A program made the position numbers and the translations under genes. Positions 1 through 9,271 of a stretch of 32,151 bases of DNA are shown here, in pieces. Within the stretch, counting starts at the first letter, position 1; every line of letters starts with the position of its first letter. The notes under the pieces were generated by a model. That model was given only the letters and a program-made list of their open reading frames with translations. It was not told where the DNA came from and made no database searches. Origin of the DNA: an uncultured Eubacteriales bacterium (GTDB lineage Bacteria > Bacillota > Clostridia > Oscillospirales > Acutalibacteraceae). The stretch spans positions 1 through 32,151 of the forward strand of contig CASGAS010000013.1 in assembly GCA_949299505.1 (NCBI GenBank), in the 5' to 3' direction.

Positions 1-2
1 AC

Positions 3-1304
3 GTCGCCGACGAGCTCCACGAATGGATTCAGCACATCAAGGAAAAGACCGGCTCCGATAAGGTTTCCATCGCCGGCATCAGCATGGGCGGCGTGATGGT
101 CTCCGCCTATCTTGCGCGGTACGGCACAGCGGACATTTCCAACGTCACGATGGTTTCAAGCGCCTTTACGGGGCTGGAATACATCGGGCGCCTGTTCCGC
201 GGCGAGGTGGAAATTGACGAGGGTGGGCTCTACCGGATGCTCGAGCAGCTCATCGGCACCGACGTGCTCACGCGCATTTTCGGCTCCACGAGCATCGTGC
301 GCGACATTATCGCCCTGGTCGACGACCTGTACGCGGCCGAGCAGTCGCGCATCTTTACCGAGTGCCTGATTCCCGCGTTCGGCTACAACCCCGGTATCTG
401 GTCGTTCGTACCGGCCGCGGACTATGAGGCCTGCAAGGCGTTCATGTTCCCGCTAATGGACGCGACCGACGCCGAGAAATCGATTCTGGAAGCGAAACTC
501 GACATGTACCACGAGGTGCAGGCGAACGTCGGCGATACGCTCAAGGCCGCGCAGAAAGAAGGCGTGAACGTCGCCATTGTTTCCAACTACAATTTGCAGA
601 TGCCGCCCGTCTCCACCGCGTCGGACATGACCGGCGACCAGGTGATTGAGACCATGCACACCAGCGGCTTTGCGACCTGCGCGGACATCGGCGCAACGCT
701 GCCCGACAGCGTAACGGGGCCCTATGTTTCCCCCGACCGCATGATCGACGCCTCCACCTGCCTGCTGCCCGACGAAACCTGGTTTATTAAGGACATGCAC
801 CACACCGGCTTTTCCGTCGCGCAGAACCAGGGCGAATTTTACGCCTGGCTGATGACCACCGAGGAGCCTGTGGACATCCACTCGAACCCGCTGTACCCGC
901 AGTTCCTGCAGTACAACAACGAAACGCAGGTGCTTTATCCGCAGACGCTGCTGCGCGGCGACGTAAACTTTGACGGCGCGGTCGACCTTGTCGATGCGCG
1001 GCTTGTGCTGCGGCACGTGCGCACGACCGACAAGCTTTCGGCTTTGGCGCAGGAGGCTGCCGACATGGACGGCAGCGGCACGCTGCGCGACAAGGACGCG
1101 CAGGCCATTATGGACGCGTACGCCGGCGCAAAGCCGCAGTCGGATGCGAACGTCGGCACGTTTTTGCCCGACCTTGGGCTGTCGGACGGCGGCGACCTTG
1201 CCGGGCAGCTTGAAGACGCGCTGCAGGGCGTGACCGACAGCCTGGGCGGTCTTACCGGCGGGCTCGGCGACCTGTTCGGCGGGCTTTTGGGCGGACTCGC
1301 TTAA
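3..1304 (+). CDS. Alpha/beta hydrolase with C-terminal type I dockerin, 5' end outside window
   Basis: The frame is open from the window edge, so the true start lies upstream. The visible part contains the nucleophile elbow G-I-S-M-G (Ser codon at 81-83), typical of lipases and esterases of the alpha/beta-hydrolase fold; an ATG at 84 directly follows that Ser and cannot be the start. From about 957 to 1122 there is a complete type I dockerin: two calcium-loop repeats, DVNFDGAVDLVD and DMDGSGTLRDKD. Dockerins bind cohesins on scaffoldins or cell surfaces, so the protein is presumably secreted (the signal peptide would be outside). After the dockerin comes an unusual Gly/Leu-rich tail ending in GGLGDLFGGLLGGLA. 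The substrate is not determinable. The gene ends 18 bp before a strong terminator and is not part of the following operon. Confidence 0.8.
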   Translation, partial: VADELHEWIQHIKEKTGSDKVSIAGISMGGVMVSAYLARYGTADISNVTMVSSAFTGLEYIGRLFRGEVEIDEGGLYRMLEQLIGTDVLTRIFGSTSIVRDIIALVDDLYAAEQSRIFTECLIPAFGYNPGIWSFVPAADYEACKAFMFPLMDATDAEKSILEAKLDMYHEVQANVGDTLKAAQKEGVNVAIVSNYNLQMPPVSTASDMTGDQVIETMHTSGFATCADIGATLPDSVTGPYVSPDRMIDASTCLLPDETWFIKDMHHTGFSVAQNQGEFYAWLMTTEEPVDIHSNPLYPQFLQYNNETQVLYPQTLLRGDVNFDGAVDLVDARLVLRHVRTTDKLSALAQEAADMDGSGTLRDKDAQAIMDAYAGAKPQSDANVGTFLPDLGLSDGGDLAGQLEDALQGVTDSLGGLTGGLGDLFGGLLGGLA

Positions 1305-1322
1305 CGCAATCTTGTGCAAACC

Positions 1323-1353
1323 AAACCGTCCCGGTCTCCGGGACGGTTTTTTT
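1323..1353 (+). terminator. Rho-independent terminator of the dockerin hydrolase
   Basis: A 12-bp inverted repeat (1323-1334 with 1338-1349, loop TCT), GC-rich in its core, runs into seven T residues at 1347-1353. It begins 18 bp after the hydrolase stop codon. Confidence 0.92.
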
Positions 1354-1473
1354 GCGCGCCGATTTAAGAAATTTGTAACCAAAATTCGGCTTGATTTGTA
1401 AGAAGCACCTGCTATGCTTTGCAGTATAAAAGCAAGGCGCACGGCAAAGGGGCTTTTCCTTTTTCGCAAAATC

Positions 1474-1482
1474 TGCTATGAT
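1474..1482 (+). promoter_or_regulatory. Extended -10 promoter for the response regulator operon
   Basis: TGC followed by TATGAT (1477-1482) forms an extended -10 element. The -35 position (around 1454-1459, TTTTCC) is poor, as is common for extended -10 promoters. Predicted transcription would start near 1489, leaving a 5' leader of about 40 nt before the ATG at 1529. Confidence 0.5.
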
Positions 1483-1528
1483 ACAAGCGAAACCAAACGG
1501 AAAACATGACGATAAAGAGGGACGCTTT

Positions 1529-2218
1529 ATGTACACGGTTCTGGTCTGCGACGACGACAAGGCGATTTTGGATTCGCTGGAAATCTACCTCCACCTTGAG
1601 GGCTACGAGGTCATCAAGGCCACCAACGGCAGCCAGGCGCTGGCCGCCGCCGCAAGCCGGGAGCTGCACTGCATCATCCTGGACATCATGATGCCGGGGC
1701 TGGACGGGCTGCAGGCGACGCTCAAGCTGCGCGAACGCCACAATGTGCCGATTATCCTGCTGTCGGCAAAAAGCGAGGACACCGACAAGATAACCGGCCT
1801 TTCCTTCGGCGCGGACGACTATGTTACAAAGCCCTTTAACCCCCTGGAGCTTATGGCGCGCGTCAAATCGCAGATTCGCCGCTATGCGACGCTCGGCAGC
1901 CTGGAGGTGCGCGAGAACCTTTTGACCACGGGCGGGCTCACGCTTGACCCGGACGCCAAGGAGGTCACGCTCGACGGCGAGCCGGTCCGCCTGACCGCGA
2001 CGGAATACGGCATTCTCGAATACCTGATGCAGAACATGGGGCGCGTGCTTTCCACCAACCAGATTTATGAGGCGGTCTGGAACGAGCCCGCGCTTTCCAC
2101 GGAAAAAACCGTGACCGTGCACATCCGGCGCATCCGCGAGAAAATCGAAATCAACCCGAAAGACCCGAAGTACCTGAAGGTGGTGTGGGGCATTGGCTAC
2201 AAAATCGAAAAGTATTAA
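1529..2218 (+). CDS. OmpR/PhoB-family response regulator
   Basis: This 229-residue protein has a receiver domain with the acidic pair (D8-D10), the phospho-acceptor D52 in IILDIMMPGLDG, and the conserved Lys in YVTKPFNP. A winged-helix DNA-binding domain follows, with the typical ending in KVVWGIGYKIEKY. The start ATG at 1529 is preferred over an in-frame ATG at 1478 because AGAGGG lies at a good distance upstream and the earlier ATG overlaps the predicted -10. It is the first gene of a three-gene operon; its 3' end overlaps the kinase gene by 26 bp. VanR-like regulators are the closest general type, but the target genes cannot be inferred from this window. Confidence 0.93.
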   Translation: MYTVLVCDDDKAILDSLEIYLHLEGYEVIKATNGSQALAAAASRELHCIILDIMMPGLDGLQATLKLRERHNVPIILLSAKSEDTDKITGLSFGADDYVTKPFNPLELMARVKSQIRRYATLGSLEVRENLLTTGGLTLDPDAKEVTLDGEPVRLTATEYGILEYLMQNMGRVLSTNQIYEAVWNEPALSTEKTVTVHIRRIREKIEINPKDPKYLKVVWGIGYKIEKY

Positions 2219-4664
2219 ATACTCCTACGGCCTGAAAACCCTTGCCTTTACGCTGGCGGCGGCGCTTGTGTTTGCCGGGGCGTGGCTGTGCGGCGGGCTT
2301 GTCAACATCCTCAACGACCTCGGCTGGGACAACACGATGGTGCGCGAGGACCCGGTGTTTACGGACACCGCCCTGTTCCAAAACCAGGTGGACGCCGCGA
2401 CGGGGTCCGTTTTTACCGCCCGCGTGCAGAACGACTGGACGCGCGACGCTTTGCCGAACTACCCGACGCTTGCCGAAGCACAGGAAAAGGCCGAAAAAAC
2501 GCGGCAGCTGCTGCGCGAGGACGTTTACTGGTCGCTCGTAAACAGCGCTGCGAGCGAAACCGGCGAGCCGGTGACGACCGCCGACGGCGCCCCCGCCTAT
2601 ACGCCGACCGAGGAGGAGCTGGAGGCGGCGTACCCGACGTCCTCTACCACAAGTCTTTTGGGGATGGGAAACGAAGACGCGCAGGTCTATATCTCCGCCG
2701 ACATGACGGCCGAAGAGCTTGCCGCCGACGTGGAGCAAATCTACACAAGCACCCTAAACTGGGAGCAGCGCAATTTCCGCGCGCGCGTGCTGCGCGCCGA
2801 GGAGACGCTCGACGCCCTGCAAAATTTCCGATACCTTTTGGTGAACGCGACGACCGGCGAGACGATGACGAACGTGGCAAACGTCCAAACCGCGGACGAC
2901 TTTTTCGCGTCCTGCGGCGAACACGACTGGTTCGTCGGCTACACGGTGGACAGCGGTCTTGTACGCTATTCGGGCGCGGCGTCGTCCATGGTGTTTGACG
3001 CGAACGACCAGACGAAATCCGGCCGGTACGTCACCCAGTGGCTGGACGCCTTTGCCGAAAACGGCTACGACGTCTATTTCTGCGTGCCGGAAGCTCTTGC
3101 CGCCGGCGACGCGTTTTCGGACGCTTTGACAACCTTCTCGGAAAGCTCCGCGCAAATCGACCGCCAGACCGTCGCGATGATCGTCGTGCTGTCCGCGGCG
3201 CTGGCGTTGTCCATTTATCTGCTGTTGACCGCCGGGCGCGTCAAGGGGCGCGAGGACGTGCAGTTCCTGCCGCAGGACCGCCTGCCCGGCGACGTCCACA
3301 CCCTGCTGTCCGCGGCGCTGGCCGTGGCGCTCCTCATCGGCGCCGCCACCTGTATGGGCTACTACATTTCGGACGACGGCACAAGCTCCCAGATTCGCAG
3401 CGTTTCGCTTTGGCGGGTCGCCGCGTGCCTGTGCGCGTCGGGGCTGTACGCGGTCCTGGCCGAATGGGTCCTGTCCGTCGCGAAATATGCGAAATCCAAC
3501 CGGCCGTACTTCGCCTCCATGCTCCTTGTGCGCGGTGCGCGCCGCCTGTCCAAAGCCGTACGCGCCGCCCTGGCGCGGCCGAAGCACATTTCGCGCAAGG
3601 CCGTCGTGTTCGCCGCGCTGTACATGTTTGTGAATCTGCTGCTGCTTTCCATCGGCGGCGCCGGCTCCCTGCTTATCGCGCTCGTCTGGAACGTAATCGC
3701 CTTCCTGCTCGTCTGGCGCTATCTTGCCGCGCTCGACCGTATTTTGGACGCCGCCGAGGCCGGCAAGCGCGGGGAAGCGCCGCCGTCTCTGGACACCGCC
3801 CGAATGCCCGAGCCGCTCGGGTCTTTGGCGCGCAACCTGACCGTCACGCAGGCGGAAATGCACAAGGCCGTGCAGGAGGCGGTCAAAAACGAACGTATGA
3901 AGGCCGAGCTCATCACCAACGTCTCGCACGACCTCAAAACCCCGCTGACCTCCATCATCTCGTATGTGGACCTGCTTAAAAAATGCGACATCGAAGACCC
4001 CGCCGCGCAAGGGTATATCGGCGTGCTCGACGAAAAATCCACGCGCCTCAAGCGGCTTATTGAGGACCTTGTCGAGGCCTCCAAAGCCTCCTCGGGCGCG
4101 GTGACGCTGCACAAAATGCAGGTGAATCTCTACGAGCTGGCGGTGCAGGCGGTCGGGGAGCTGGAGGACAGCTTCGCCGAACGGAATCTGCAAATCGTGC
4201 TTGACGCGCCCGAAACGCCGCCCGTCGTTTTTGCGGACAGCCAGAAGACCTGGCGCATCATCGACAACCTCCTGTCAAACGCCCGCAAATATTCCCTGCC
4301 GGGGTCGCGCGTGTACGTCGACGTGTTCCCGGACGGCGCAGACGGCGTGTTCTGCGTCAAAAACGTGTCCGGCGAGCCGCTCAATATGGACCCCGCCGAG
4401 CTGACGCAGCGCTTTGTGCGCGGCGACGCCTCCCGAACGCTGGAGGGCAGCGGCCTTGGGCTTTCCATCGCCAAGGACCTGTGCGCGCTGCAGGGCGGCG
4501 CGCTGCGGCTGGAAATCGACGGCGACCTGTTTAAGGCGACCGTCCGCCTGCCGCTTATGGGCAGCGCCAAATTGACGCCCGGCCATCCGGCTGCGCAAAG
4601 CGTCCCCCGCTTACCCGCCGAATCCCCCGCCCAAACGTCCGGCAACAAGCCGGCAGAAAGGTAG
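2193..4664 (+). CDS. Six-TM sensor histidine kinase, TTG start
   Basis: This 823-residue protein starts at TTG 2193 inside the regulator gene. No ATG lies before the first membrane segment, and AAGGTGG sits nine bases upstream. The order is: TM1 about residues 16-37; an extracytoplasmic region of roughly 290 residues; five more TM segments between about 326 and 514; then the kinase core. The H-box is NVSHDLKTPLTS with H579, the N-box is DNLLSNARKY with N692, and the G-box GSGLGLSIAK starts near 752. The catalytic residues appear intact. It is presumably the partner of the regulator encoded just upstream, translationally coupled through the 26-bp overlap. The multi-TM block between sensor and kinase is unlike the simple two-TM layout, and the signal is unknown. 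The C-terminal 40 residues after the ATPase domain are Pro/Ala-rich and probably disordered. Confidence 0.9.
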   Translation: MATKSKSIKYSYGLKTLAFTLAAALVFAGAWLCGGLVNILNDLGWDNTMVREDPVFTDTALFQNQVDAATGSVFTARVQNDWTRDALPNYPTLAEAQEKAEKTRQLLREDVYWSLVNSAASETGEPVTTADGAPAYTPTEEELEAAYPTSSTTSLLGMGNEDAQVYISADMTAEELAADVEQIYTSTLNWEQRNFRARVLRAEETLDALQNFRYLLVNATTGETMTNVANVQTADDFFASCGEHDWFVGYTVDSGLVRYSGAASSMVFDANDQTKSGRYVTQWLDAFAENGYDVYFCVPEALAAGDAFSDALTTFSESSAQIDRQTVAMIVVLSAALALSIYLLLTAGRVKGREDVQFLPQDRLPGDVHTLLSAALAVALLIGAATCMGYYISDDGTSSQIRSVSLWRVAACLCASGLYAVLAEWVLSVAKYAKSNRPYFASMLLVRGARRLSKAVRAALARPKHISRKAVVFAALYMFVNLLLLSIGGAGSLLIALVWNVIAFLLVWRYLAALDRILDAAEAGKRGEAPPSLDTARMPEPLGSLARNLTVTQAEMHKAVQEAVKNERMKAELITNVSHDLKTPLTSIISYVDLLKKCDIEDPAAQGYIGVLDEKSTRLKRLIEDLVEASKASSGAVTLHKMQVNLYELAVQAVGELEDSFAERNLQIVLDAPETPPVVFADSQKTWRIIDNLLSNARKYSLPGSRVYVDVFPDGADGVFCVKNVSGEPLNMDPAELTQRFVRGDASRTLEGSGLGLSIAKDLCALQGGALRLEIDGDLFKATVRLPLMGSAKLTPGHPAAQSVPRLPAESPAQTSGNKPAER

Positions 4665-4669
4665 TTCTT

Positions 4670-4867
4670 ATGCTTTTAACCTTGAGTCTTTGCATCATCT
4701 CCTTAGGCGTTTTCGCCGCACTGCTGGTTGCGCGCCGGCTAAAGCGCAGCCCCGTCACCGGGCTTGCGTGCGACGTGCTGGAGGGCGTGCAGGCCTTTGG
4801 CTACGTTCTCATTGCGCTTGGCAGCGTCGCCTTTTACGGGCTGGCCTCCGGCCGGATTCAATTTTGA
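4670..4867 (+). CDS. 65-aa hydrophobic membrane protein in the two-component operon
   Basis: A small protein with two predicted membrane segments (about residues 2-21 and 41-60) separated by a basic, polar stretch (RRLKRS). The ATG at 4670 is five bases after the kinase stop and is preceded by GAAAGG. The gene lies before the bidirectional terminator, so it is co-transcribed with the kinase. I do not recognise a family. Its position suggests, by inference only, a small accessory or modulator of the membrane kinase. Confidence 0.6.
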   Translation: MLLTLSLCIISLGVFAALLVARRLKRSPVTGLACDVLEGVQAFGYVLIALGSVAFYGLASGRIQF

Positions 4868-4884
4868 TACGCAAAACAAAAAGG

Positions 4885-4920
4885 CCCGGCGAAGTACCGT
4901 ACACTTCGCCGGGTTTTTTC
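4885..4920. terminator. Bidirectional terminator between convergent operons
   Basis: An 11-bp inverted repeat (4885-4895 with 4903-4913) is followed on the plus strand by T-rich 4914-4919. On the minus side it is flanked by an A-rich run (4874-4882), which reads as a T-run. It can end both the kinase operon and the gltX-glnS operon. Confidence 0.9.
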
Positions 4921-4927
4921 TGTTTTC

Positions 4928-5608
4928 TTATTCCGTGGCTTTTTTTGCTTTTTTCGGTTTTGCCGGCCGGTCGCCGAGCTCGATAAGCTTGTTCGCGCCC
5001 GCCCAGAGCAGCATGGCGATAAACAGGAACAGCATCAGGTAATACCCCGTTGACAGCCGGAACGACTCGACCGTGAACAGGCCGCCCAACAGCACGGAAA
5101 CGACGGAGGAGGGCAGGAAGTCCGACAAATTGATGCTGCCGTCCAAAAACGGTGCGGCGATTTGCCGAAAGGCTATGTACATAGCGAGCATCGCAAGCGC
5201 GCCCGCGCCGGAAAGGCACATCGGAATGGTCTTCTTTTTGGAAAAGCAGGCGAAAAAGAACAGCACGACCGAAAGCGCCACGGCCAGCACAAAGCAAACC
5301 GCAAACGTCACGGCGGCCGGTTTGAGCGCCGCAACCGAGGCGGGAAGCTCGAGCCCGTCGCCGCCGAGCAGGCTCTGCACCGATGGCAGCACGTCGTTTG
5401 CAAGCTCCCGCAGGCTCCAGCTGTCCGCCGTCAGGCCGGAATCCGTTGAATCCCCCTGCAGCTGCGCAAGCAGCTGGAACGCGGTGGATTTGGTCAGGGT
5501 GTAAAAGAAATTGCAGAAATACGCCGAAACGGGCACGCACACGGCAAGCACCGCCAGCACGACCCGGTACAGAACGTCTCTGTCGCCTGTTTTAGATGGT
5601 TTCGCCAT
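4928..5608 (-). CDS. Four-TM membrane protein of unknown function
   Basis: This 226-residue protein has a basic N-terminus (MAKPSKTGDRD) followed by a membrane segment around residues 14-36. An external-looking loop of about 60 residues follows, then three more membrane segments near 99-122, 130-148 and 190-210, and a Lys-rich tail (PAKPKKAKKATE). The start ATG has AAAGGAG about 11 bases upstream. It lies 39 bp after glnS and is the last gene before the bidirectional terminator, so it is likely transcribed with gltX and glnS. I do not recognise a family, and nothing in the sequence links it to tRNA charging. Confidence 0.75.
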   Translation of the reverse strand: MAKPSKTGDRDVLYRVVLAVLAVCVPVSAYFCNFFYTLTKSTAFQLLAQLQGDSTDSGLTADSWSLRELANDVLPSVQSLLGGDGLELPASVAALKPAAVTFAVCFVLAVALSVVLFFFACFSKKKTIPMCLSGAGALAMLAMYIAFRQIAAPFLDGSINLSDFLPSSVVSVLLGGLFTVESFRLSTGYYLMLFLFIAMLLWAGANKLIELGDRPAKPKKAKKATE

Positions 5609-5647
5609 TTTCAGAATTGCTCCTTTGCCGCAGAAATATGGGTGCGC

Positions 5648-7330
5648 TTACTGCGCGTTCTTCGCCTTTTCCCACGAAGAGTTGAGCGCCACCGTTCGGT
5701 TGAACACCGGGTGGTCGGGCGCAGAGGTCGTGTCCGGGCAGAAATACCCCTGCCGCAAAAACTGATAGCCGCAGCCCGCCGCAGCATTCCGCAGCGACGC
5801 CTCCAGCCGGCAGCCGGTCAGACGTTCCATGGAAGCCGGGTTGAGGTTCTGCTCAAAGCTCCCGTGCGTCTCGTCCGACGGGTTTTCGACCGAAAACAGC
5901 CGGTCGTAAAGCCGCACCTCGGCTTCCAGGCTGTCCGCGGCGCTGACCCAGTGGATGGTGCCCCGGACCTTGCGCCCGTCGGGGGCGTTGCCGCCGCGCG
6001 TTTCGGGGTCGTAGGTGCAGTGGACAACGGTCACGCGGCCGTCCTCGTCCGTCTCATAGCCCGTACAGGTGACCAGGTACGCGCTCTTCAAGCGCACCTC
6101 GTTGCCCGGGAAAAGGCGGAAATATTTTTTCGGCGGGTCGGCGCAGAAATCGTCCTGCTCAATAAACAGCTCCCGCGAAAAGGGAATCTCGCGCGTACCC
6201 ATTTCCGGGTGCGCGGGGTGGTTCTCGACCTCGAGCATCTCGGTTTTGCCCGCGGGATAATTGTCAATCACAAGCTTTATGGGCCGCAGCACCGCCATCG
6301 CGCGCGGGGCGGTCTCGTTGAGCTCGTCGCGCACGCAGGCCTCCAAAAGCCCCATGTCCACAACGGAATACGCCTTGGAAACGCCGATTTTTTCGCAGAA
6401 CGTGCGAATGGCCGCGGGCGGGTACCCCCGGCGGCGCATGCCCGAAAGCGTCGCCATGCGCGGGTCGTTCCAGCCGTCCACAATGCCCTCGCGCACAAGC
6501 GCAAGGCACTTGCGCTTGCTCGTTAAACAATAGTTGAGGTTGAGCCGCGCAAATTCGATCTGCCGCGGCGGGGTCGGAATGTCGAGCTCGCGCAAAAACC
6601 AGTCGTACAGCGGCCGGTGGTTCTCAAACTCCAGCGAGCACAGCGAATGGGTCACGCCCTCCCTGGCGTCGGACAGCGGATGCGCAAAATCGTACATCGG
6701 GTAAACGCACCATTTGTCGCCCGTGCGGTGGTGCGGCACATGCGCGATGCGGTAAATCACCGGGTCGCGCATATTGAGGTTCGGCGACGCCATATCGATT
6801 TTGGCGCGCAGCACGCGCGCGCCGTCGGGAAATTCGCCGTCCGTCATGCGGCGAAACAGCGCAAGATTTTCCTCGACCGAGCGGTCGCGGTAGGGGCTGT
6901 TTTTGCCGGGCTCGGTGAGCGTCCCGCGATAGGCGCGGATTTCGTCGGCCGAAAGGTCGTCGACATACGCCTTGCCCATTTCAATCAGCCGGACGGCGCA
7001 GTCGTAGATGAAATCGAAGTAATCGGACGCGAACAGCAGCTTGTCCCACTGAAAGCCGAGCCAGCGAATGTCCTCCTTGATGGATTCGACGTACTCGACG
7101 TCCTCCTTCTGCGGGTTCGTGTCGTCCAGCCGCAGATTGCACGTTCCGCCGTACTTTTTCGCCGTGCCGAAGTTGATGCAAATCGCCTTGGCGTGGCCGA
7201 TATGCAGGTAGCCGTTCGGCTCGGGAGGAAAGCGCGTCTGTACATGGGTGTACACGCCGTTTTTCAAGTCTTCGTCAATATAGTCGTGGATAAAATTTCC
7301 GGCCATGGTGTTTTCACGTTCGTCCGCCAT
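5648..7330 (-). CDS. glnS: Glutaminyl-tRNA synthetase
   Basis: This 560-residue class I synthetase charges tRNA-Gln with glutamine. The signature HIGH is exact at residues 43-46 ([14 protein letters not shown]), and the KMSKS-equivalent loop reads TSKRK at 270-274. Length and the C-terminal beta-barrel anticodon-binding region fit bacterial GlnRS. The start ATG at 7330 follows AAAGGAGG at a good distance. It sits 24 bp downstream of gltX and is most likely co-transcribed. Most Firmicutes make Gln-tRNA indirectly through GatCAB, so a direct GlnRS next to GluRS is a lineage feature; whether GatCAB also exists cannot be seen here. Confidence 0.97.
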   Translation of the reverse strand: MADERENTMAGNFIHDYIDEDLKNGVYTHVQTRFPPEPNGYLHIGHAKAICINFGTAKKYGGTCNLRLDDTNPQKEDVEYVESIKEDIRWLGFQWDKLLFASDYFDFIYDCAVRLIEMGKAYVDDLSADEIRAYRGTLTEPGKNSPYRDRSVEENLALFRRMTDGEFPDGARVLRAKIDMASPNLNMRDPVIYRIAHVPHHRTGDKWCVYPMYDFAHPLSDAREGVTHSLCSLEFENHRPLYDWFLRELDIPTPPRQIEFARLNLNYCLTSKRKCLALVREGIVDGWNDPRMATLSGMRRRGYPPAAIRTFCEKIGVSKAYSVVDMGLLEACVRDELNETAPRAMAVLRPIKLVIDNYPAGKTEMLEVENHPAHPEMGTREIPFSRELFIEQDDFCADPPKKYFRLFPGNEVRLKSAYLVTCTGYETDEDGRVTVVHCTYDPETRGGNAPDGRKVRGTIHWVSAADSLEAEVRLYDRLFSVENPSDETHGSFEQNLNPASMERLTGCRLEASLRNAAAGCGYQFLRQGYFCPDTTSAPDHPVFNRTVALNSSWEKAKNAQ

Positions 7331-7354
7331 TTCGGAAATGCCTCCTTTTTTGTT

Positions 7355-9022
7355 TCATGCGCCGCGGTAATGCGCCGCCGCCGCCGAAAGTCTTGCGCGC
7401 ACGCTCTCTTCGCCCAAAAGCTTCAGAATGGCGCACAAATCCGGGGTGTTCTGCCGGCCCGTCGCCGCAATGCGAATGACCGTGGACACGTCGCTGACGC
7501 TGCCCTTGTAATCGCCCGGCGCGGCCTTCCAGTCGCGCATTTCCGCAGCAAAGCCCAGCGGCGCGCAAATGGATTTGACCTTCTCGAACCACGCCGGGTT
7601 GTCGTCGTCCGGCGACCAGACCTCCAAATACCGCTCCAGCACCGCCGCCGCGTCCGCCGGGGCGATGTGTTCGGGCAGCGTGTAGTCGGGCGCAAACAGG
7701 TCGTCGTACATATAGGAAAAATACGGCTGCACCTCGGAAAACGCCGCCAGGTCCTTGCGCGGCTTTTTGCCGCCGCGGTCCAAGGAGAGCATCCCGAGCG
7801 CCTTTTTACGGTCCGCTTCGAGCCGCGCGGCAAAATCGGGGTCATAGGTCTTCGCCCAGGCGTGCGTCGCGTCGTACACCGCCTGCCCCGACATGCGGGA
7901 AATGCAGGTCTTGCTGACGTCGCGCAGCTTGGCCGCGTCAAACAGCGCGCCCGAAACCGACAGCTTTTTGAGGTTAAAGGGAAAATCGGTAAACGGAGCG
8001 TCGGGGTTGGCGCGCCGCCAGTCCTCGAAATTGGAATTGAGCAGCGTCAGCAAATATTCGAGAACGCTTTCGGCCGGGTAGCCCGCCTTTGCGAAATACT
8101 GCACCGCCGCCTCCGGGTCCTTGCGCTTGGAAATCTTCCGTTTGCCGCCCGTTTCCTCGTCGAGCTTCATAATCTGCGGGGTGTGGGCGTATTTCGGCGC
8201 GCGGAAGCCGCACGCGGAAAACAGCGCGATATGTTTGGGCAGCGACGGGAGCCACTCCTCGCCGCGGATGACGTGCGTGGTGCGCATGTAATGGTCGTCG
8301 CAGACGTGCGCAAAATGGTAGGTCGGCACGCCGTCGCTTTTCAAAAGCACCTCGTCAATCACGTTTTCGGGCATTTCAAGCTTGCCGCGGGCAAGGTCCT
8401 CTATGCGGATGCGCTTGTCCATGTCGCCCGTCGCGCGGAACCGCAGCACATAGGGCTTGCCGGCGCGAAGCTTTTCTTCAATCTCCTCGTCCGACAAATC
8501 GCGGCATTTGGCGTATTTCCCGAAATAGCCGAAAAACGGCGCGCCGTCGGCCTCCTGCTGCGCGCGCAGCGCACAAAGCGCCTCCTCGGTGCAAAAGCAC
8601 GGGTACGCAAGGCCGCGTCTCACCAGGTCCTTGGCGACAATGCGGTAAATTTCAACGCGCTCGCTTTGCGTATACGGGCCGTACGCGCCGGCTTCGCCGT
8701 CTTCCGTTACGCCCTCGTCAAAGGTGATGCCAAAGCCCGTCAGGCCGTCCAAAATCGCCTGTACGCCGCCTTCGACCTCGCGCTTTTTGTCGGTGTCCTC
8801 AATGCGCAGGTACACAAGCCCGCCGGACTGCTTCGCGGTCATGTAGTCCGCCAGCGCCCCAAACAGGCCGCCGATGTGCAAATACCCCGTGGGGCTCGGC
8901 GAAAACCGCGTCACACGCGCGCCCTCGGGCAGCGCGCGCGGCGGGTACTGCGCTTCTAAGTCCGCCGGCGTCTTGTTGACCTCCGGGAACAACAGCGCCG
9001 CTATTTTTTCGGTATCCGTCAC
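7355..9022 (-). CDS. gltX: Glutamyl-tRNA synthetase
   Basis: This class I synthetase attaches glutamate to tRNA-Glu. Counting from the GTG at 9022 gives 555 residues. The HIGH motif appears in the GluRS form HIGG at 49-52 (FSPSPTGYLHIGG), and the KMSKS loop is KISKR at 296-300. The GTG start is chosen because AAAGGCGG lies seven bases upstream. An in-frame ATG at 9049 would sit only a few bases after the predicted transcription start and has no ribosome site. It is the first gene of the gltX-glnS-membrane protein operon. No T-box-like leader fits in the short 5' region. Confidence 0.95.
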   Translation of the reverse strand: MTDTEKIAALLFPEVNKTPADLEAQYPPRALPEGARVTRFSPSPTGYLHIGGLFGALADYMTAKQSGGLVYLRIEDTDKKREVEGGVQAILDGLTGFGITFDEGVTEDGEAGAYGPYTQSERVEIYRIVAKDLVRRGLAYPCFCTEEALCALRAQQEADGAPFFGYFGKYAKCRDLSDEEIEEKLRAGKPYVLRFRATGDMDKRIRIEDLARGKLEMPENVIDEVLLKSDGVPTYHFAHVCDDHYMRTTHVIRGEEWLPSLPKHIALFSACGFRAPKYAHTPQIMKLDEETGGKRKISKRKDPEAAVQYFAKAGYPAESVLEYLLTLLNSNFEDWRRANPDAPFTDFPFNLKKLSVSGALFDAAKLRDVSKTCISRMSGQAVYDATHAWAKTYDPDFAARLEADRKKALGMLSLDRGGKKPRKDLAAFSEVQPYFSYMYDDLFAPDYTLPEHIAPADAAAVLERYLEVWSPDDDNPAWFEKVKSICAPLGFAAEMRDWKAAPGDYKGSVSDVSTVIRIAATGRQNTPDLCAILKLLGEESVRARLSAAAAHYRGA

Positions 9023-9059
9023 GAAAAGTCCGCCTTTCCTTTTTGCCATATACGGATAT

Positions 9060-9088
9060 ATTATCGCAGAAAACCGACAAAGTATCAA
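9060..9088 (-). promoter_or_regulatory. Sigma-A-type promoter of gltX operon
   Basis: On the minus strand, TTGATA (plus 9083-9088), a 17-bp spacer and GATAAT (plus 9060-9065). Transcription would start near 9053, leaving about 30 nt to the GTG start. This argues against the upstream ATG as the gltX start. Confidence 0.8.
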
Positions 9089-9271
9089 CTGTTTTTTCGC
9101 ACAAATGCGCCGTTCGGGCAGATTTTCACCCGAATCGAGCCGCAAAACGCCTGCAATTTGCCTGTATTCCCTTTTATAACGGACATAACCTGAACATCCG
9201 TTTCACATTGCAAGGGGAAGCCAAACCTCGCCGGATACGCGGCGGCTGGCAAAATTTCGCGCAAAAAGGGT

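Noticed and set aside
2754..4193. A 479-codon open frame on the minus strand
   Set aside because: It is the antisense shadow of the sensor kinase, which has intact H, N and G boxes.
6617..8959. A 780-codon open frame on the plus strand
   Set aside because: It is antisense to glnS and gltX and Arg/Val/His-rich, as GC-rich antisense frames are. The synthetases on the other strand have all their motifs.
9023..9088. T-box leader ahead of gltX
   Set aside because: The predicted 5' leader is only about 30 nt, too short for a T-box, and no such structure is visible.
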